Shown piece by piece: positions 34,964 to 44,100 of a stretch of 64,000 bases of DNA. Both the position numbers and the translations under genes were made by a program. The DNA comes from Chitinophagaceae bacterium (GTDB taxonomy: Bacteria > Bacteroidota > Bacteroidia > Chitinophagales > Chitinophagaceae). The notes under the pieces were generated by a model that was given only the letters and a program-made list of their open reading frames with translations, ran no database searches and had not been told where the DNA came from. Positions within the stretch are counted from its first letter, which is position 1; every line of letters starts with the position of its first letter. The DNA is taken from positions 1 to 64,000 of the forward strand of contig CANFKC010000011.1 in the NCBI GenBank assembly GCA_947447265.1, read 5' to 3'.

Positions 34964-35854
34964 TCATATTTTCAATGAATCAGCGATAAAGTAAATTGCG
35001 AAGTGAACGCTGCATGATAAAAAGAAGACCGCATATATCAGTTTTTCAATGTTATTTACTTTATGGGTTTCCAAAGTGAGAAAGAGGCCAATATAACCGA
35101 GTACCAGTATTGTTGTAATAGTCTTAATGCTGTCGGGCTGGAGTGAACCCCAACGCAGCAGGGTGCCACAAATAATGCTTGTATTAATTATTAGTGCCCG
35201 TATAACGTAAATCAGGTATCGCCTCAACCATTTTACCAGCGGTGGTGCCGTTTCTTTAACCCGATTGCTGCAAAGGGTGTAAGTAGTAAAAGCCCACTTC
35301 ATGAATCTGCTATAAATTGCAGCAAAAAATAAGCCGAGGATGACGGTTAAGATTGCTGCAAGCGGTAGCAAATATTTCAACATTCTTATTTGTTGCTCTG
35401 CCGCCTTTAACGATTGCCCGACGGCAATATAACCGCTATCATAGGGTCCGGAATAAGGCATTATAACAACGGCCTCCCTAACACCTTTTTTGGGCTGCCA
35501 AGTAAGAGCATTTCTCCCTTCTACTTTGGCTTGAAGTAATGCGCTCCTGGCGAGCATGGGTGCAATTTTATGCAGCCTCGCACTATTGATAATTGCAGTG
35601 CCGGTGCTATCATAGATCATTATAAACGTTCCTGCAGTGCCATCAAGTTCAATTGGCCGGAATTCAGCAAGGGCAGGGTAGAGATGGTCGCCATTTCCAA
35701 GCAATCTTTTAAATTCAGATGCTGTATTGTCGGGAATCTCATTTGCGCCATCGCGCAATTTGTGCTGTAGCAGCAAGAAGAGCGTTGCGTAAAATAAAAT
35801 AGTTATGCCAATAAACACGGAGATTTTCTTCCAACTGCCAATGAGCCAATTCAT
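34964..35854 (-). CDS. Sensor-like membrane protein carrying the family's three-TM module
   Basis: A 296-residue protein. An N-terminal TM (ISVFIGITILFYATLFLLL) is followed by an extracytoplasmic domain of about 125 residues (GTFIMIYDSTGTAIINSARLHKIAPML ... GYIAVGQSLKAAEQQIRMLK) that resembles extracellular sensor regions of kinases, a second TM (LLPLAAILTVILGLFFAAIYSRF), then a C-terminal part with three TMs, including LETHKVNNIEKLIYAVFFL as in the neighbouring small proteins. No kinase, GGDEF or methyl-accepting domain follows. It may sense a signal and act through the other cluster members. Confidence 0.65.
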   Translation of the reverse strand: MNWLIGSWKKISVFIGITILFYATLFLLLQHKLRDGANEIPDNTASEFKRLLGNGDHLYPALAEFRPIELDGTAGTFIMIYDSTGTAIINSARLHKIAPMLARSALLQAKVEGRNALTWQPKKGVREAVVIMPYSGPYDSGYIAVGQSLKAAEQQIRMLKYLLPLAAILTVILGLFFAAIYSRFMKWAFTTYTLCSNRVKETAPPLVKWLRRYLIYVIRALIINTSIICGTLLRWGSLQPDSIKTITTILVLGYIGLFLTLETHKVNNIEKLIYAVFFLSCSVHFAIYFIADSLKI

Positions 35855-35907
35855 ATACCCTGGTTTTTTGCAGTAAATATTATGGGGTTGATTTTCATTG
35901 CTATTTG

Positions 35908-36174
35908 CTAGCTCACTCCAAACATACCTGCTCCAAAATTGTTAAAACCAGCGCCGAAAATAAAGGCTATACCTCCAGCAAAAAAGAACAGGAAGTAGGT
36001 CATCACTTCTATTTCTTCAAGAGGTTCTACGAACATAAGTGCTGCAAGCAAAAGGTAGCCAATTATAAAAACTGTTTCAACATTGCCGTCGCAATTATAA
36101 ATGGCAACAAGGCAATAGATGCATGTTATAAAGCAGGCAAACCTGCCGACGGTGGCTATAAATGGTAGATTCAT
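35908..36174 (-). CDS. Three-TM membrane protein, member C of a local family
   Basis: An 88-residue protein with three membrane segments. The segment GYLLLAALMFVEPLEEIEVMTYFLFFFAGG occupies the same position as the FTK...EKLIY motif of its neighbours, in diverged form. C-terminus is Gly/Phe-rich (FGAGFNNFGAGMFG). Unknown function. 53 bp upstream of the 34964 gene. Confidence 0.6.
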   Translation of the reverse strand: MNLPFIATVGRFACFITCIYCLVAIYNCDGNVETVFIIGYLLLAALMFVEPLEEIEVMTYFLFFFAGGIAFIFGAGFNNFGAGMFGVS

Positions 36175-36216
36175 TCAATCAATTTTTTATGGTTGTGGTC
36201 ACTAATTCTATTGCTG

Positions 36217-36369
36217 CTAATATGAAATGTCGCTCATAGCGATACTTCCTCCTAAAAACGCCAGGACAATGCAACCTATCATGAGAACTGCCGCAATTAT
36301 TATTAGTACTTCCAGAATAGCTTTGGCGGCTTTCATTCCTTCACTTTTTGTTTCTTTTTGATTGTACAT
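36217..36369 (-). CDS. 50-residue single-TM micro-protein
   Basis: A frame of 51 codons including stop, ATG at 36369 and TAG at 36217-36219. It encodes a polar N-terminus (YNQKETKSEGMKAAKAILEV), one membrane helix (LIIIAAVLMIGCIVLAFL) and a short tail. It fits neatly between its neighbours (60 bp and 42 bp gaps), has a typical micro-protein layout, and is co-directional with the cluster. No homologue known to me. Confidence 0.5.
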   Translation of the reverse strand: MYNQKETKSEGMKAAKAILEVLIIIAAVLMIGCIVLAFLGGSIAMSDISY

Positions 36370-36429
36370 TATTTAAAGCGCTTTTGAATAACCTCTGTCC
36401 ATAATTGTAATGCCGATGGGAAATTTTGT

Positions 36430-36567
36430 TCATCCAAAATGAGTAAGGAGAAAAAGAAACATTATTGCAAAGCCAACCAGAAATATTCCAGCGATTATCG
36501 CGAGAAAGTCGGCAATATCAGTTGCCACTTTCAACACTTCTTTTTTTGTTTTTTCGGAAATTCTCAT
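36430..36567 (-). CDS. 45-residue single-TM micro-protein
   Basis: A frame of 46 codons, ATG at 36567 and TGA at 36430-36432. Basic/acidic N-terminus (RISEKTKKEVLKVATDIADF) followed by one membrane helix (LAIIAGIFLVGFAIMFLFLL). It starts 45 bp after the winged-helix gene and has the same layout as the 50-residue micro-protein next to it, which supports both being real. Confidence 0.5.
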   Translation of the reverse strand: MRISEKTKKEVLKVATDIADFLAIIAGIFLVGFAIMFLFLLTHFG

Positions 36568-36612
36568 ATTTGAAAGTACTTTTAATTTCAAAGTTAATAG
36601 GGCAAAAAAATA

Positions 36613-36912
36613 TTAACCCAATCCTTTTATTATTTTTTCAAGGGCATCAAGATGCGCCCTGAACGCTTTTTCGCCAACTTTTGTAATAGAATATGTGGTA
36701 TTGGTCTTCCGGCCTATAAATCCTTTCTCCACCTTGATGAATTTATTTTCCTCCAGGGTTTTAAGGTGGGTAGCGAGGTTGCCGTCCGTCACATCGATAA
36801 GGGCTTTCAATTCATTGAAGTTTACGCTTTCAGTAACCATGAGGGCGCTCATGATACCAATGCGTATCCTGCTATCGAAAATCTTATTAAGCTGTGCTAT
36901 CGGGTTGCTCAT
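36613..36912 (-). CDS. Winged-helix transcriptional regulator
   Basis: A 99-residue protein with a full winged helix: DSRIRIGIMSALMVTESVNF, then the recognition segment FNELKALIDVTDGNLATHLKTLEENKFIKVEKGFIGRKTNTTYSIT. The pattern fits the HTH_34-type (PF13601) family, in which the gene is often followed or preceded by a membrane protein. Only 6 bp separate it from the upstream 6-TM protein gene, so they are translationally close. It may control the membrane cluster. Confidence 0.85.
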   Translation of the reverse strand: MSNPIAQLNKIFDSRIRIGIMSALMVTESVNFNELKALIDVTDGNLATHLKTLEENKFIKVEKGFIGRKTNTTYSITKVGEKAFRAHLDALEKIIKGLG

Positions 36913-36918
36913 CTGCCG

Positions 36919-37557
36919 CTATTTGTCGTATTTTTTCCACATCATGGCACCATAAAATATATTAAGCAGGCCAAAACCTGCAGCCCAAAAGTATAACCCA
37001 AGTCCCGGATAAAAAAGGTTACAACAACCTAATGCTACATTAAGCATACCGAGGTAACGGATATCAGACAACGTATGCCGGCTGCCGCTAATAAGTGCCA
37101 ACCCATAAAACACAAGGCATGCAGGACCAACAAACATACCACAACCATTATAAATAAAAGAGACGCAGAACACACCACCTGCTAGCAACGGGAAGAAGGC
37201 TGATAAAACCATTTGCCTGCTGGCATTGTTCCACACCGTTTGGCCGTGCTTTTTTGCTTTTTGCCAGGTAAAGAAAAAGGCGCCAGCAAACGCTACCAGA
37301 AAAACAGCTATGCCAAGCCACATCAGTCGCATGGTTACAGAATCGAATGATTCTGCAGCAACTACAGTCGGCTTGCCAATATACATGTACTCCGGTTTTT
37401 TAAGCCAGTTGCCTGCAATTACAGCGCCAGCCAATGCTACACAACCCGCCCATATACCCGACATTCCGCTGAGCGAAACAAAGCGGGCAGATCTATCCAT
37501 GATGCTGCGTATTTCCTGCAAGGCTTCCAGTGAGGCGTTACTTTCATTAGGTTGCAT
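36919..37557 (-). CDS. Six-TM membrane protein paired with the winged-helix regulator
   Basis: A 212-residue protein. A cytoplasmic N-terminal region (ASLEALQEIRSIMDRSARF) precedes about six membrane segments. No catalytic motif is recognised. Pairing of an uncharacterised membrane protein with a downstream HTH_34-type regulator is seen in many Bacteroidota, where the membrane partner is thought to sense or modulate the regulator. First gene of the tight run that continues to 34312. Confidence 0.7.
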   Translation of the reverse strand: MQPNESNASLEALQEIRSIMDRSARFVSLSGMSGIWAGCVALAGAVIAGNWLKKPEYMYIGKPTVVAAESFDSVTMRLMWLGIAVFLVAFAGAFFFTWQKAKKHGQTVWNNASRQMVLSAFFPLLAGGVFCVSFIYNGCGMFVGPACLVFYGLALISGSRHTLSDIRYLGMLNVALGCCNLFYPGLGLYFWAAGFGLLNIFYGAMMWKKYDK

Positions 37558-37637
37558 ATAAAAGTGCTTTGAAGTACAAAGCTATTGAAATATTCCGGAT
37601 TTGTTCAAAATATTTTTCTAAAACATTCAGAGCATGG

Positions 37638-38231
37638 CTACGGACCGGGAGTATAATCGGGATAGTCATGCACCCAATACCAATGCGAGCCTAGCGGGAT
37701 TCTTTGGGCAGGACGGAGGAAATTGGCTACATCGTCTTGCTCCAGGCTTGTTTCACCGGCAATGTATTCGAATCCATAGTACTCGCTATTTTCGCACTCA
37801 CCGAATTCTTTTATCGGTATATACACCATCCTTAGGCTTCCGCGTCTATATACAGAAACTTCGTTTCGGCATACATGTATAAAAGCACCGCCTTGCGCCG
37901 AAGTGATAGCCGAGTCGTATTTACCTGCGTTAAGTTCCGCCACTACTTGCCTCCTGAAACCATAACTGGAGAGAAATCGGGTATAACCAACTAAAAAATC
38001 AACAGGGAAGAAATACACAATAATGACTACTCCCGCAAGCTTGAGTAATGAATTGAAATCTTTGTTAAGAGTTCGTTGGATAGCCGTAATCAGCAATACG
38101 AAAAGGTAAAATAGGAACACTAATTCCACCGGCAACAACCAGTCCTCACCAGGCGCCCATAATGCTTTCAGGGCAAGTTGCGGTAGTGCAAACAGCAGGA
38201 GTAAATGGTTCCAGGATATTCTTTTAAGCAT
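37638..38231 (-). CDS. Membrane protein with soluble C-terminal domain
   Basis: A 197-residue protein with three membrane segments in the first 90 residues (LLLLFALPQLALKALW, ELVFLFYLFVLLITAI, LLKLAGVVIIVYFFPVDFLVG) and a soluble C-terminal part (QVVAELNAGKYDSAITSAQG ... YWVHDYPDY). No family is recognised. It may belong with the membrane cluster, 80 bp upstream of the 36919 gene, but co-transcription is not certain. Confidence 0.6.
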   Translation of the reverse strand: MLKRISWNHLLLLFALPQLALKALWAPGEDWLLPVELVFLFYLFVLLITAIQRTLNKDFNSLLKLAGVVIIVYFFPVDFLVGYTRFLSSYGFRRQVVAELNAGKYDSAITSAQGGAFIHVCRNEVSVYRRGSLRMVYIPIKEFGECENSEYYGFEYIAGETSLEQDDVANFLRPAQRIPLGSHWYWVHDYPDYTPGP

Positions 38232-38378
38232 TTGGGCAGGTGATATGTTCCAAATTTAATTAAAACCGGTGTCTGTCGCTATGAATTTTCTGTATTTTTA
38301 TTGATAGCCAAAGCATTACCTGAAATCAGAATTATTCCACAGAAATGCTGTACTTCCCACCATTTCATGAACGGCAGA

Positions 38379-38409
38379 TTTGTGCTGTGAAAATTTTTCA
38401 TTAAATTTA
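38379..38409 (+). promoter_or_regulatory. Candidate promoter of the acyl-CoA synthetase gene
   Basis: TTTG (38379-38382), a 19-bp spacer, then TAAATTTA (38402-38409), which matches TAnnTTTG at seven of eight positions. The transcript would start at or just before the ATG at 38414, giving an almost leaderless mRNA. Confidence 0.35.
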
Positions 38410-38413
38410 GCTG

Positions 38414-40195
38414 ATGATTCAACGTCTTTTTGATATCGTAGAAATGCGGGCAAAAGCATCGCCGGATGCGGAAATGCTGGCTGCTAAAGAAAATGGCTCA
38501 TGGCGCACCTATAGCTGTGCGGAGGTGTGGAATACCGCCCGTGCCCTGGCTGGCGGGCTAATAAAGGTTGGAGTGAGTAACCAGGTGCTGGAGCCCATGC
38601 AACAGGAAAAGATCGCCATCATTTCTCCCAACAGGCCGGAATGGATCATCACAGATGTCGGTGTACAATTGACGGGTTGCGTGCTCACGCCAGTTTATCC
38701 TACAATCAGCCCCTCTGAAATAGCCTATGTGCTGAACGAGGCTGAAGTGCGGATTGTATTTGTAGCCAATGCAGATATTTATGAGCGTTTCAGGGAGGCA
38801 TTTGGGCAAGTGGCTACACTGCAAAAGGTATATTCGTTTGATAAAATTGATGGTGTCGCACACTGGCACGAACTGGTGAACATGAAAGAGCAGCCGGACG
38901 AAAAAATTATAGCTGCTATAAAATACGAAACGCTCGCCACTATTATTTATACTTCTGGCACAACCGGCAACCCTAAGGGGGTAATGCTGACCCATAAAAA
39001 TATTGTAAGTAATGTGCAGGATTCTATGCCTGCATTCTCATTTGCAACCGCGCAAAGCAGGGCACTCAGTTTCCTGCCATTGAATCATATTTTTGAGCGG
39101 ATGGTATCTTATGTTTACCTGCAAGCAGGTGTATCAATATACTATGCTGAAAGTATGGATACGATCGGCCTGAACCTGAAAGAAGTAAAACCATTGGTAT
39201 TTACTACAGTTCCCAGGTTGCTGGAAAAAGTATATGAGCGCATTATGAATACCGGCATGGAACTGAAAGGTATTAAGCGGGCATTATTCTTTTGGGCGCT
39301 TGACCTTGGCAAACGCTACGATAATGTAAATTCCGGTAGTCCATGGTACAAAATGCAACTGGCTATTGCCAATGCATTGGTGTTTAAAAAATGGCGGGAA
39401 GCCCTTGGCGGAAATGTAAAAGCTATTGTAGTTGGCTCCGCAGCCTGCCAGGAGCGCCTGGTGCGCATTTTTACTGCTGCTAATATAGTAGTAATGGAAG
39501 GGTACGGACTTACAGAAACATCTCCGGTTATATCAGTTAACAGGTTTGAAAGCGAGGAAAGAAGGTTTGGTTCTGTTGGTACATTGATACAAAATGTAGA
39601 AGTGAAAATTGCCGAAGATGGCGAAATATTGACCCGCGGTAACAATGTTACAATAGGGTATTTTAAACATCCGGACCTTACCGCGGAAGTTTTAGAAGCA
39701 AATGGCTGGTTCCATACGGGCGATATTGGTGTTTGGGTAGATGATCGATTCCTCAAAATTACCGACCGTAAAAAAGAGATTTTTAAGACATCCGGCGGAA
39801 AGTACGTAGCGCCGCAGGTGGTGGAAAACAAGATGAAGGAAAGTCCTTACATAGAACAAATGATGGTAGTGGGCAATGGCCGTAAATTTGTGAGCGCGCT
39901 CGTTGTGCCTTCCTTTGTTCATCTCCGTAAACATCTGCGCGACAATAACGCCGGCTTGCGCGTGCCTGAAAGCAATGATGATCTGATAAAACTACAGGAA
40001 GCTAAGGATTTCATGATGAAGCAAATAGAAAAATACAATCCACTTTTCAGCCATCCTGAACAGGTTAAAAAAATCGGGCTTCTGGCACATGAATGGACCA
40101 TCGACAGTGGCGAACTCACGCCGTCATTGAAAATAAAACGTAAAATAATAGAAGCAAAATTCAGCAAAGAAATTGAAGCGATTTACGAGGATTAA
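38414..40195 (+). CDS. fadD: Long-chain acyl-CoA synthetase
   Basis: A 593-residue AMP-forming ligase that activates fatty acids to acyl-CoA. Signature motifs are in order: P-loop TIIYTSGTTGNPKGVMLTHK near residue 190, EGYGLTETSPVISVN near residue 365, and TDRKKEIFKTSGGKYVAPQVVENKM near residue 455. Length and the insertion between motifs fit the long-chain group. Stand-alone gene; likely used for lipid uptake or recycling. Substrate chain length is not visible. Confidence 0.9.
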   Translation: MIQRLFDIVEMRAKASPDAEMLAAKENGSWRTYSCAEVWNTARALAGGLIKVGVSNQVLEPMQQEKIAIISPNRPEWIITDVGVQLTGCVLTPVYPTISPSEIAYVLNEAEVRIVFVANADIYERFREAFGQVATLQKVYSFDKIDGVAHWHELVNMKEQPDEKIIAAIKYETLATIIYTSGTTGNPKGVMLTHKNIVSNVQDSMPAFSFATAQSRALSFLPLNHIFERMVSYVYLQAGVSIYYAESMDTIGLNLKEVKPLVFTTVPRLLEKVYERIMNTGMELKGIKRALFFWALDLGKRYDNVNSGSPWYKMQLAIANALVFKKWREALGGNVKAIVVGSAACQERLVRIFTAANIVVMEGYGLTETSPVISVNRFESEERRFGSVGTLIQNVEVKIAEDGEILTRGNNVTIGYFKHPDLTAEVLEANGWFHTGDIGVWVDDRFLKITDRKKEIFKTSGGKYVAPQVVENKMKESPYIEQMMVVGNGRKFVSALVVPSFVHLRKHLRDNNAGLRVPESNDDLIKLQEAKDFMMKQIEKYNPLFSHPEQVKKIGLLAHEWTIDSGELTPSLKIKRKIIEAKFSKEIEAIYED

Positions 40196-40323
40196 AATTG
40201 CCAATTAGTGTTTTGGAATTTTAAATTTGTGGCAAGTTTTATCATGCGTAATTCAGCTTATGCCTAATTCTTACATTTTATTGTGAGCTGCTATACATTT
40301 CTTTCAAAAATTAGTATTGAATA

Positions 40324-41034
40324 ATGTCCTCAAAACCCAAGGCTATTTTTAGCTGGAGTGGCGGAAAAGACTCCGCATACTGCCTGAATAAAGTACTTAC
40401 TGAAGGTTTGTTTGAAGTTAAATATCTCCTTACCTCGCTGAATACAAATTTTAAAAGGGTATCCATGCATGGCGTAAGGGAGGAATTGCTTAACGCACAG
40501 GCGGCAGCAATCGGTATTCCACTCTTAAAAGTATGGGTGAGCGAAGGTACCAATGAAGAATATGAACGCCAGATGGAAGCCTTGCTGTTGCAGGCAAAAA
40601 GCGAAGGTATAGCGCATGTTATATTCGGAGACATTTTTTTGGAAGACCTGAGGGTTTACCGCGAAAATAACCTTGCAAAAGTGGGTATGAAAGGCGTTTT
40701 CCCTTTGTGGAAAATGGATACTTCGTTTTTGATAGACGACTTTATTGCCAAAGGTTTTAAAACCATTACCTGCTGTGTAAATGATGCCTTGCTCAACGAA
40801 GCATGGGTGGGCGTGGAAATTGACCAAGCCTTTACCGAACGCCTACCTCCACAGGTAGACCCATGCGGGGAGAATGGAGAATTTCACACCTTTTGCTATG
40901 CGGGCCCGATTTTCAAAAAGCCAATACATTTTACAATAGGCGAAAAAATATACCGGCCATTGGCAATTAATATGGCTGATGACACTCCAAACCCCACGAA
41001 GGGCTTCTGGTATTGTGAACTTACTGAGTCATAA
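40324..41034 (+). CDS. PP-loop ATPase of the Dph6/COG2102 type
   Basis: A 236-residue protein opening with the PP-loop IFSWSGGKDSAYCLNKVL, then LTSLNTNFKRVSMHGVREELL and the C-terminal ERLPPQVDPCGENGEFHTFCYAGPIF. These are typical of diphthine-ammonia ligase-like proteins. Bacteria lack diphthamide, so the bacterial substrate is unknown; annotations as diphthine ligase should be read as a family label only. Monocistronic, 129 bp after the acyl-CoA synthetase gene. Confidence 0.88.
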   Translation: MSSKPKAIFSWSGGKDSAYCLNKVLTEGLFEVKYLLTSLNTNFKRVSMHGVREELLNAQAAAIGIPLLKVWVSEGTNEEYERQMEALLLQAKSEGIAHVIFGDIFLEDLRVYRENNLAKVGMKGVFPLWKMDTSFLIDDFIAKGFKTITCCVNDALLNEAWVGVEIDQAFTERLPPQVDPCGENGEFHTFCYAGPIFKKPIHFTIGEKIYRPLAINMADDTPNPTKGFWYCELTES

Positions 41035-41052
41035 TTAATAGACACTTATTGT

Positions 41053-41084
41053 TTTGGAATTTGTATTCAAATGAATTAATTTTG
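41053..41084 (+). promoter_or_regulatory. Bacteroidota-type promoter of the NHL/Ig-like protein gene
   Basis: TTTG at 41053-41056, a spacer of exactly 20 bp, then TAATTTTG at 41077-41084: a full match to the TTTG-N19/21-TAnnTTTG consensus. The ATG is at 41113, giving a 5' leader of about 20 bases. Confidence 0.7.
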
Positions 41085-41112
41085 AGAGATACTCCTCGAA
41101 AATATAGCAATT

Positions 41113-44100
41113 ATGAAAAGTTACTTACTACGATTCTTCCTTCTTGCAATTCCTTCTTTTTTATTTTTTCAATCATTTGGGCAGAACATTACTACCGTTG
41201 CTGGTATGGGGGCTGCAGGGCATAATGGAGACGGCTGGCCAGCTACCCTTGCTCATTTATACCATCCACATAATTGTGTTATAGATGCTAGCAATAACCT
41301 AATATTTGCGGATCACAATAATCACCGAATTAGAAAAATTAGTGCGGCGGGTATGATTACTTCAGTTGCCGGGCAAAGTTATCCAGGTTTTTTCGGTGAC
41401 AGCGCACTGGGGATTTATTCTGTGTTATCTATGCCAAAATGTATTGCAATTGATCAAATTGGTAACATCTATTTTTTTGATTCTGGAAACGTCAGGGTTA
41501 GAAAAGTTGATACATCCGGTAGGATTTATACAATTTTCGGCAATGGTTCATGGGGCTTTAGCGGAGATGGCGGTTACGCTACTGCAGCAACAACTGGATC
41601 TGTCGAGGGTATAGCAGTTGATAGATTCGGTAATGTTTTTATTTCTGATAATTGGTTTAGTAGAATTCGGAAAATAGACACAAATGGTATTGTAAGGACA
41701 TTCGCGGGCACCGGTAGCGCTGGATTTTCTGGAGATGGAGGTCCTGCCACCTCCTCGCAAATAAACGGCCAATGTGGAATCGCGTTCGACACGTCTGGTA
41801 ATCTATTGATAAGTGATTTTTGGAATTATCGAATTCGTAAAATTAACCTTTCTGGCATAATTTCAACAGTAGCTGGCACGGGAACTGCGGGTTATAGCGG
41901 TGACGGAAGTTTGGCAACCAGCGCAAACATCGGCGACGTATATGGGTTATCAGTAGACCTAAATAACAATATTTATTTGACTGGATTTAATAGGGTAAGA
42001 AAAATCAACGGATCGGGCATAATTTCTACGGTCGTAGGGACCGGCCAAAAAGGCTATAATGGCGATGGTATTGCTGCTACAGCAGCGAATATTAACTATT
42101 CATTTGGTGCATGTGCAGATGCGAGTGGGAATATTTTTGTAGCTGAAAGTGACAATCATCGTATACGAAAAATTAATACTTCAGGTGTTATAACAACTAT
42201 TTGCGGGAAGGGAAACTCAGGCTTTAGCGGCGACGGTAGTTCTGGGTATGGTGCACAATTGTATGGTCCGGTTGCCGTATCAGCTGATCTTGGCGGAAAT
42301 ATTTATGTTGCTGATATCAGAAATAATAGAATTCGTAGAATCGCTGCTTCCGGAATTATTACAACAGTAGCCGGAAGCGGTACTGGTACGGGCGGTTATA
42401 GTGGCGACGGCGGGCAGGCAACCTCGGCAAGTTTAAATTCTCCGAGCTCAGTATGCGTTGATGTTAACGGTAATATTTTTATTGCTGATTGTGGAAACGA
42501 CAGGATACGTAAAGTTAATACATCGGGGGTTATTAGTACTATTGCAGGGAATGGAACCGCGGGTTTCAGCGGTGATGGCGGTGCTGCTACTAATGCCAAA
42601 TTGAGTATGCCTCTCGGTGTAGCGGTAGATACAAGTGGTAATGTTTATATTGCGGATGCGAATAATTGCAGAATACGTAAAGTAAATACAAGTGGGATTA
42701 TCAGCACATTAGTGGGAAGTGGTACTTGTGGATTTTCTGGAGATGGTGGTAGTGCAGTATCAGCTGATATTTCAGTATTGGGAGTCAGCGTAGATATTAT
42801 GCGGAACGTGTATATTGCAAGTGCCGGTCGCATAAGAAAAGTAAATTTATCAGGCATTATTAATACAATTGTTGGCACTGGCGGAGTTGGTTTTAGTGGA
42901 GATGGTGGTCTCGCTACCGCGGCCCAAATTAACGTTTATGGTCCACCAGCCATAGATATTTACGGCTACATATATATCGCTGATTGCTACAATAACCGAA
43001 TTAGAAAAGTTGATCCCGCTGGCATCATAAGAACCCTCACTAACCCTTACGGCTATCCGAACTATTCAGGTGATGGTTCTTTGGCTATCTATGCGGGATT
43101 GACGACTCCAAGCGGTATTGCAGTAAATAGTTCGCGAGAAATATTTTTTTCCGAGATTGAGGATTCTCGAGTCAGGAAGATTGATGCCTGCAGTACTCCA
43201 TTGGTCGGTAGAGTATCCGGATCGTCACTGGTTTGTGTCGGCGGAACTATTTCATTAAGTTATACTACATCTGGCGGCAGATGGAGTACTACCGGCACTT
43301 CTGCAACAATTGTTGATACTACAGGTGTGCTTACCGGCATTAATCCTGGAACTGCAATTGTAAGTTACACGGTTTCAAATTCTTGTGGGCCGACTATTGT
43401 TTTTGACACGATAACAGTAATAACTATGCCAAATTCGGGGACAATCTCCGGGCCGACTGCACTCTGCGTTGGCGCAACGATAACTCTAGTGGATAGCGCA
43501 GGAACTTACGGCGGCACATGGACGAGTAGCGCTCCTGGCATTGCATCTATCAATAGCTCAACGGGTGTGGTAAGTGGTATGGCCACAGGCACAGCCACCA
43601 TCACCTATTCTGTCTCCAATAGTTGTGGCTCCAATATCACGACACGGAGCATTAATGTTATCACCACATTGCCTCCCGGCACTATCTCCGGCACAACAAC
43701 CTTCTGTCAGGGCACCTCATCAACGCTCACTTCAAGCGGTGCGACTGGGGGAACCTGGAGTTCCTCGGCGCCGGGTGTGGCTACGGTAAATAGTTCAGGA
43801 GTGGTTACGGGTTTATCTGGCGGCACGGCAGTTATATCATATACTGTAAGCAATGTATGCGGCAGTGCTACCGCCACAGCAACCGTAACCATAAATCCAC
43901 TGGCGAACCCGGGCACTATTTCGGGTGCATCCACGGTTTGCGTTGGTGATACTATAAATCTGCATAATTCAGTTACCGGCGGAACGTGGAGTAGTAGTAA
44001 CGCAACTATTGCTTCTGTTACAAGCGCCGGTATTGTTTATGGTGTTGCTACGGGTACTGCTACTATCTCTTATGCTGTAACGAATGTTTGTGGTACCAGG

